Shown: in pieces, positions 6,167 to 10,361 of the stretch
Position numbering within the stretch: the stretch's first letter is position 1
Layout: the number at the start of each line of letters is the position of its first letter
Source of the DNA: an uncultured Gammaproteobacteria bacterium
Lineage (GTDB): Bacteria; Pseudomonadota; Gammaproteobacteria; Pseudomonadales; UBA5518
Assembly (NCBI GenBank): GCA_903921135.1
Contig: CAIXOY010000504.1
Coordinates: 1-10,361 of the forward strand
Direction of reading: 5' to 3'
DNA length: 10,361 nucleotides
The notes under the pieces: generated by a model
Told to the model about the DNA's origin: nothing
Database searches by the model: none
The model's input: the letters and a program-made list of their open reading frames with translations, nothing else
Translations under genes and position numbers: made by a program

Positions 6167-7255
6167 ATGAGCCATCCCTCGACCGCCGCGATTTCGGCCT
6201 CGCTCGCCTCTTGTCGCGTGGCAGGCCTTGACGTGCCTCTGGGCGAGGTCGCCTCGTTCATCGAATTGAAGCCCGGCGCTACCGGGCCGCGACTCAGGCT
6301 GCGCAGCTCCGTGCCCATGGCAGGGCTCGCGCCCGCGATCGCGAGTGCGCTCTGCGCCGCGATGCAGGGCCTGGACGGCCTCACGGTCGAACTGGAAAAC
6401 CACATTGCCCCCGGCGCCCGCAAGCAGGGCACGGAAGCGCTGGAGCGCGTCGGCAACGTCATTGCGGTGGCCTCGGGCAAGGGCGGCGTGGGCAAGTCCA
6501 CCACCGCCGTGAATCTCGCCCTCGCTCTGGCCGCCGAGGGCGCCCGCGTGGGCCTGCTCGATGCCGATATCTACGGCCCCAGCCAGCAACTCATGCTCGG
6601 CATTCCGGCCGACCGCCAGCCCACGGTGCGGGATGGCAAATTCTTCGAACCGATCATGGCGCATGGCCTGCAGACCATGTCGATGGGTTACCTCGTCACC
6701 GCCAACACCCCGATGGTCTGGCGTGGTCCCATGGCGAGCGGTGCGCTCCAGCAGATGCTGCAGCAGACGCTCTGGCACGATCTGGATTACCTGATCGTCG
6801 ACATGCCGCCGGGCACTGGCGACATCCAGTTGACGCTCGCGCAGAAGGTGCCCGTGAGTGGCGCCGTGATCGTCACCACGCCGCAGGACATCGCGCTCCT
6901 CGACTGCCGCAAGGGCATCGAGATGTTCCGCAAGGTCGAGATCCCGGTGCTGGGCGTGGTCGAGAACATGGCGGTGCACATCTGCTCGGCCTGCGGGCAC
7001 GCGGAGCATCTCTTTGGCGAGGGCGGCGGCGAGCGCATTGCGCAGACCTACGGCGTGCCGCTGCTCGGTGCGTTGCCGCTCGACATCCGCATCCGCGAGC
7101 AGACCGATGGCGGTACGCCCACCGTAGTGGCGGAGCCCGCCGGCGCAATCGCCGCCATTTACCGCGACATTGCCCGGCGCACCGCGCTGCAGCTCGCGCG
7201 CCTGCAGGTCGCGGCACCCGCCCGCGGCCCGGTCATTTCCTTCAGCAACGACTGA
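6167..7255 (+). CDS. apbC: Iron-sulfur cluster carrier ATPase ApbC (Mrp/NBP35 family)
   Basis: A 362-residue cytosolic P-loop ATPase that binds an Fe-S cluster and delivers it to apoproteins. The deviant Walker A motif is GKGGVGKST at residues 104-112, with the family-typical LDADIYGPS at 131-139 and VDMPPGTGD at 211-219. The cluster-binding CxxC is Cys273-Cys276 (CSACG), which normally bridges a homodimer. Residues 1-80 resemble a degraded MIP18/DUF59 domain, as in E. coli ApbC (369 residues). The ATG at 6167 follows GGAG by 7 bases. The gene diverges from metG and is followed by dcd after 17 bases. A link to maturing the nearby Fe-S proteins (RsxB, Nth) is plausible, but metG-apbC adjacency is common without that meaning. 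Confidence 0.96.
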   Translation: MSHPSTAAISASLASCRVAGLDVPLGEVASFIELKPGATGPRLRLRSSVPMAGLAPAIASALCAAMQGLDGLTVELENHIAPGARKQGTEALERVGNVIAVASGKGGVGKSTTAVNLALALAAEGARVGLLDADIYGPSQQLMLGIPADRQPTVRDGKFFEPIMAHGLQTMSMGYLVTANTPMVWRGPMASGALQQMLQQTLWHDLDYLIVDMPPGTGDIQLTLAQKVPVSGAVIVTTPQDIALLDCRKGIEMFRKVEIPVLGVVENMAVHICSACGHAEHLFGEGGGERIAQTYGVPLLGALPLDIRIREQTDGGTPTVVAEPAGAIAAIYRDIARRTALQLARLQVAAPARGPVISFSND

Positions 7256-7272
7256 CAGAAGAGAAACACAAC

Positions 7273-7839
7273 ATGGCGATCAAATCCGACCGCTGGATCC
7301 GGCGCATGGCGCAGGAGCACGGCATGATCAGCCCCTTCGAACCCGATCAGGTGCGCCACACGGCCGCGGGCAAGGTGATTTCCTTCGGCACCTCGAGCTA
7401 CGGCTACGACGTGCGCTGTTCCGAGGAGTTCAAGATCTTCACCAACGTGCACTCTGCCACGGTGGACCCGAAGAACTTCGACCCCAAGAGTTTCGTCGAC
7501 ATCACCGCCGACAGTTGCATCATCCCGCCCAATTCCTTCGCGCTCGCGCGGACCGTCGAGTACTTCCGCATCCCGCGCAATGTCCTCACGATCTGCCTTG
7601 GCAAATCCACCTATGCGCGCTGCGGGATCATCGTGAACGTCACGCCGCTCGAGCCCGAGTGGGAAGGCCACGTGACGCTGGAGTTCTCGAACACCACCAA
7701 CCTCCCCGCGAAGATCTACGCGAACGAAGGCGTGGCGCAGATGCTGTTCTTCGAAAGCGACGAGGTGTGCGAAACCTCCTACCGCGATCGCGGCGGCAAG
7801 TACCAGGGACAGACGGGCGTTACCTTGCCCAAGGCCTGA
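7273..7839 (+). CDS. dcd: dCTP deaminase
   Basis: A 188-residue cytosolic enzyme that deaminates dCTP to dUTP, the main route to dUMP for thymidylate synthesis in enteric-type bacteria. The substrate-binding signature GKSTYARCGI is at residues 110-119 (Ser112, Arg116), and the catalytic glutamate is Glu137 in VTLEFSN. The C-terminal RGGKYQGQTGVTLP segment (173-186) is the flexible lid that closes over the nucleotide. The length is near that of E. coli Dcd (193). There is no sign of the bifunctional dCTP deaminase-dUTPase form. The ribosome binding site is weak (AGAAGAG, ending about 8 bases before the ATG). It is probably co-transcribed with apbC. Confidence 0.97.
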   Translation: MAIKSDRWIRRMAQEHGMISPFEPDQVRHTAAGKVISFGTSSYGYDVRCSEEFKIFTNVHSATVDPKNFDPKSFVDITADSCIIPPNSFALARTVEYFRIPRNVLTICLGKSTYARCGIIVNVTPLEPEWEGHVTLEFSNTTNLPAKIYANEGVAQMLFFESDEVCETSYRDRGGKYQGQTGVTLPKA

Positions 7840-7919
7840 GGTCGCCGCCGCTCCGGATGGCGCGGCTGAAGGGGCAGCCCTATGCTGGCCATCCACGCCG
7901 GGCCACAGGACGGGATCTG

Positions 7920-9941
7920 ATGCGCAACCCCGTTTCTTCGTGTCTGCTTGCAGCCCTGATGGTGCTTGCCGTGCCACCGGGGAGCGCAGCAGGGACACAG
8001 CCCTTCGAGCGTACCGAACAACGCGAGCCCTGCGCGGCCTACGCGCCACTGCGGCAGCCGTTGTATGGCGATCTTCACGTCCACACGAGGCTCTCGCAGG
8101 ACGCGTATCTCTCGAGCCAGCGAAACGGCCCTGACGAGGCCTACGCCTATGCCCGGGGCAAGGACATCACGCTGCCGGATGTGGATGGCGAGCAGACCAT
8201 CAGCGCCAGACTGCGACGTCCGCTCGATTTCACGGCGGTCACGGATCACTCGGAATTTCTCGGCGCCCTCAGCATCTGCACCACAGATCCGTGGAAGCTC
8301 GGTTACTGGGCGCCGCATTGCATCCTCACGCGCTCGCAGAATTTCTATGCGCAGTTGCTGGCCGTGGGCTGGTGGTCGACGCTGAAGGGCGAGGACACTG
8401 AAACACCCCTTGTCTGCCGGTTGTCCGATTGCACCAGCGCGGCGCTGTCAGCCTGGACGCTGGTGCAGGAGGCCGCCGAGCGTCACTACGATCGCTCGTC
8501 GAATTGCGCCTTCACCACGTTCGTGGGTTACGAGTACTCGAACGCGCCCGATTTCAGGAATCTCCACCGCAACGTGATCTTCCGGAACGACAGGGTCACG
8601 CTCGCGCCGATCTCGACCTATGACACCGGTCTGCGCCCCGACAATGTCCCGCGGCTCTGGGACATGCTCGGCAAGCAGTGCCTCGACGCAGGCACCGGCT
8701 GTGATGTGCTTGCCATTCCGCACAACTCCAATCTGTCCGGCGGTTTGATGTTCCTCGATCCCGCATCGCCACAGGAGGCACGTGACCGGCTGCGCTACGA
8801 GCCTCTCGTGGAGCTCACGCAGCACAAGGGCAGTTCGGAGTGCCGCTTTGATCGCCTGGCTGGCGTGGGTGCTGGCACCACTGACGAAACCTGCGATTTC
8901 GAGCAACTGGTCACCGACAACTTGAGCATGCTCGGCTCGGTCCACGGCAAACAGCGCAGTTCACGGGCCGACCCTGTTCCCATCGATGCCTTCGCGCCGC
9001 GCAACATGGTGCGCACTGCGCTGAAAGACGGGTTGCGGCTCGGGCAGCAAAGCGGCACCAACCCCTTCATGCCGGGTTTCATCGGCTCCACCGACACACA
9101 CTCGGCAACGCCCGGCAGCGTTGATGAAGACCGCTTTGGGGGCCACCTTGGCCGGCGCGATGTGGGGTATCGCGGTCTGCAGGACCACTTCTTCGACAAC
9201 CCCGGCGGGCTCGCCGTGGTGTGGGCTGAAGAGAACTCGCGTGATGCCATTTTCGCGGCCATGCGGCGTCGCGAAACCTATGCCACCAGCGGCACCCGCC
9301 CCACGGTGCGGTTTTTCGCCGGCAGCGATCTGGAGCCCGGGCTGTGCGACGACCCGCAGCTTCTCGCCAAGGGCTATGCGCAGGGCGAGCCCATGGGTGG
9401 CGAGATCCGCAGCGCTGGCAAGACCACGCGGATGCGCGTTCTGGTGAGTGCGCAGAAAGATGCGGGCACATCCGATACGCCGGGCAACGATTTGCAACGG
9501 ATCCAGATCGTCAAGGGTTGGGTGGATGCCGAGGGGCAGACCCACGAAGAGGTGCTCGACGTGGCGGGTTCCGCACACAATGGTGCCGGCGTGGATACGC
9601 GGGACTGCACGCCCACGGGTCCGGGTTCTGCGGCGCTCTGCAGCGTCTGGGAAGACCCGGACTTCGACCCTGCCCGGCCGGCGTTTTATTACGCGCGTGT
9701 ACTGGAAAACCCGAGTTGTCGCTGGACCACGCATCAGTGCATGGCCTCCGGTGTGAATCCGTTTGCGGAGGATTGCTCTGCGCAGGCAGATGCCGCCGAC
9801 AGGCTTGCTCATGCTGCCGGTGCCAGAGGGCCCGTGTATGGCAACTGTTGTCTGAATCGCGCCGAGCAGGCCTTCTACTCGCCCGTTATCCAGGAGCGCG
9901 CCTGGACCTCCCCGGTGTGGTATCTGCCACCTGCTCCGTAG
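7920..9941 (+). CDS. Secreted DUF3604 protein (PHP-like metal-dependent fold)
   Basis: A 673-residue protein of the DUF3604 family, whose activity is unknown. A signal peptide is visible: a basic start, a hydrophobic core (SCLLAALMVLAV) and a likely cleavage after GSAA near residue 24, so it should be periplasmic or secreted. PHP-phosphoesterase-type metal motifs are GDLHVHT (50-56), AVTDHSE (106-112), IPHNSN (266-271) and GSTDTHSATPG (389-399), suggesting a metal-dependent hydrolase. The mature protein is rich in cysteines, including several near the C-terminus (NCCLN), consistent with disulfides outside the cytoplasm. AGGA (7907-7910) lies 9 bases before the chosen ATG. It follows dcd by 80 bases and need not share its transcript. 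Family call is confident; substrate is unknown. Confidence 0.93.
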   Translation: MRNPVSSCLLAALMVLAVPPGSAAGTQPFERTEQREPCAAYAPLRQPLYGDLHVHTRLSQDAYLSSQRNGPDEAYAYARGKDITLPDVDGEQTISARLRRPLDFTAVTDHSEFLGALSICTTDPWKLGYWAPHCILTRSQNFYAQLLAVGWWSTLKGEDTETPLVCRLSDCTSAALSAWTLVQEAAERHYDRSSNCAFTTFVGYEYSNAPDFRNLHRNVIFRNDRVTLAPISTYDTGLRPDNVPRLWDMLGKQCLDAGTGCDVLAIPHNSNLSGGLMFLDPASPQEARDRLRYEPLVELTQHKGSSECRFDRLAGVGAGTTDETCDFEQLVTDNLSMLGSVHGKQRSSRADPVPIDAFAPRNMVRTALKDGLRLGQQSGTNPFMPGFIGSTDTHSATPGSVDEDRFGGHLGRRDVGYRGLQDHFFDNPGGLAVVWAEENSRDAIFAAMRRRETYATSGTRPTVRFFAGSDLEPGLCDDPQLLAKGYAQGEPMGGEIRSAGKTTRMRVLVSAQKDAGTSDTPGNDLQRIQIVKGWVDAEGQTHEEVLDVAGSAHNGAGVDTRDCTPTGPGSAALCSVWEDPDFDPARPAFYYARVLENPSCRWTTHQCMASGVNPFAEDCSAQADAADRLAHAAGARGPVYGNCCLNRAEQAFYSPVIQERAWTSPVWYLPPAP

Positions 9942-10016
9942 CCGGTTACTCAGATATCCCGTCCGACCTGCACGCACCGTGGCCGGGCTTTGTTTGTCGG
10001 AGAAGGCGTGTAGCGG

Positions 10017-10039
10017 CGCACGCGGGCAGGAAGCGTGCG
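10017..10039. terminator. Stem-loop between convergent genes, possible terminator
   Basis: CGCACGC (10017-10023) and GCGTGCG (10033-10039) are a perfect 7-base inverted repeat with a 9-base loop. It sits in the 128-base gap between the DUF3604 gene and the convergent isomerase-like gene, where a terminator for both is expected. No T-run follows on either strand, so a classic intrinsic terminator is not shown. Nothing else was recognised in this gap. Confidence 0.35.
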
Positions 10040-10069
10040 GCCGGCAGCGCATTCCTCGGGTCGTCTGGA

Positions 10070-10361
10070 TCAAACTGTTTCGCCCACGGCCTGCAGAAAT
10101 CTCCGCGTGGCCCGTAGTATCGCGCCGGCGCGCTCTGCCGCGTCCGGATAGCGCTCCCTGAGTGCCCGCGAGCGTTGCTCGGGGGCCAGCGCCAGCCCCG
10201 GTGGCAGCGCTGCGAGGAGCCGTTGCAGTGGCAGCTCGCCCTCACCGGGGAGCAGGCGGCCGTCTACGGCCTCGTGCAATAGCCCGTCGTAATCCATCTT
10301 CGCCAGCAGCGCTGGCGCGTCACAGATCTGGGCGTAGCTGAAGAGGCTTGCCGGCAATCCC
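10070..10361 (-). CDS. Sugar phosphate isomerase/epimerase-like TIM-barrel protein, C-terminal part
   Basis: The frame stays open through the right edge; the TTG at 10357 is most likely an internal leucine, so the gene continues beyond the window. The visible 96 residues read LPASLFSYAQICDAP, then LLHEAVDGRLLPGEGELPL, then an alanine/arginine-rich helix. The pattern of an aromatic-x-Q-[IL]-x-D strand end followed by R-x-L-P-G-E-G-x-[LF] is typical of the last strands of xylose isomerase-like TIM-barrel proteins, where these residues line the metal/substrate site. The substrate cannot be told from this part. It converges on the DUF3604 gene, leaving 128 bases between stops. Confidence 0.78.
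   Translation of the reverse strand, partial: GLPASLFSYAQICDAPALLAKMDYDGLLHEAVDGRLLPGEGELPLQRLLAALPPGLALAPEQRSRALRERYPDAAERAGAILRATRRFLQAVGETV

Noticed and set aside
6059..7009. Minus-strand open frame of 316 codons opposite apbC
   Set aside because: It is antisense to a firmly identified gene and shows only His/Arg/Gly-rich shadow composition.
7840..7919. Possible terminator or promoter between dcd and the DUF3604 gene
   Set aside because: A GGCTG...CAGCC 5-base stem and a TATGCT hexamer are present, but there is no T-run and no matching -35, so neither is supported.

Overview
The window comes from a GC-rich bacterial chromosome, most likely a gammaproteobacterium. The holD-rimI pair, the Rsx/Rnf-nth linkage, and metG divergent from apbC/mrp followed by dcd are arrangements known from that class. 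The RsxB here lacks a membrane anchor, which I associate with the Xanthomonadales/Nevskiales side of the class; that placement is a low-confidence inference. No tRNA, rRNA, insertion sequence, phage gene or CRISPR array is visible.

Layout. Positions 1-1045 (+): the 3' end of a probable holD (DNA polymerase III psi), overlapping rimI (ribosomal protein acetyltransferase), then a small acidic protein I do not recognise. Positions 1071-6008 (-): a compact run transcribed metG > rsxB > rsxD-rsxG fusion > nth, with overlaps or gaps of only a few bases. It converges on the first block. Positions 6009-6166: the divergent intergenic region between metG and apbC. Positions 6167-7839 (+): apbC/mrp (Fe-S carrier ATPase) and dcd (dCTP deaminase), 17 bases apart. 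Positions 7920-9941 (+): a secreted, cysteine-rich DUF3604 protein. Positions 10070-10361 (-): the C-terminus of a sugar phosphate isomerase/epimerase-like TIM-barrel protein, running off the right edge.

The most unusual part is the electron-transfer locus between metG and nth. The canonical Rsx/Rnf operon has six genes (A, B, C, D, G, E) ending in nth. Here only three modules remain: a soluble RsxB polyferredoxin and one 546-residue polypeptide that joins RsxD and RsxG, with both covalent-FMN threonine motifs kept. RsxA, RsxC and RsxE are absent from the locus. In addition, rsxB has no ATG, GTG or TTG start that would include its first iron-sulfur motif. The best start is an ATC two bases after the metG stop codon, with a good ribosome binding site inside the end of metG. 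The remaining genes look like ordinary housekeeping genes, except for the uncharacterised acidic protein and the DUF3604 protein.
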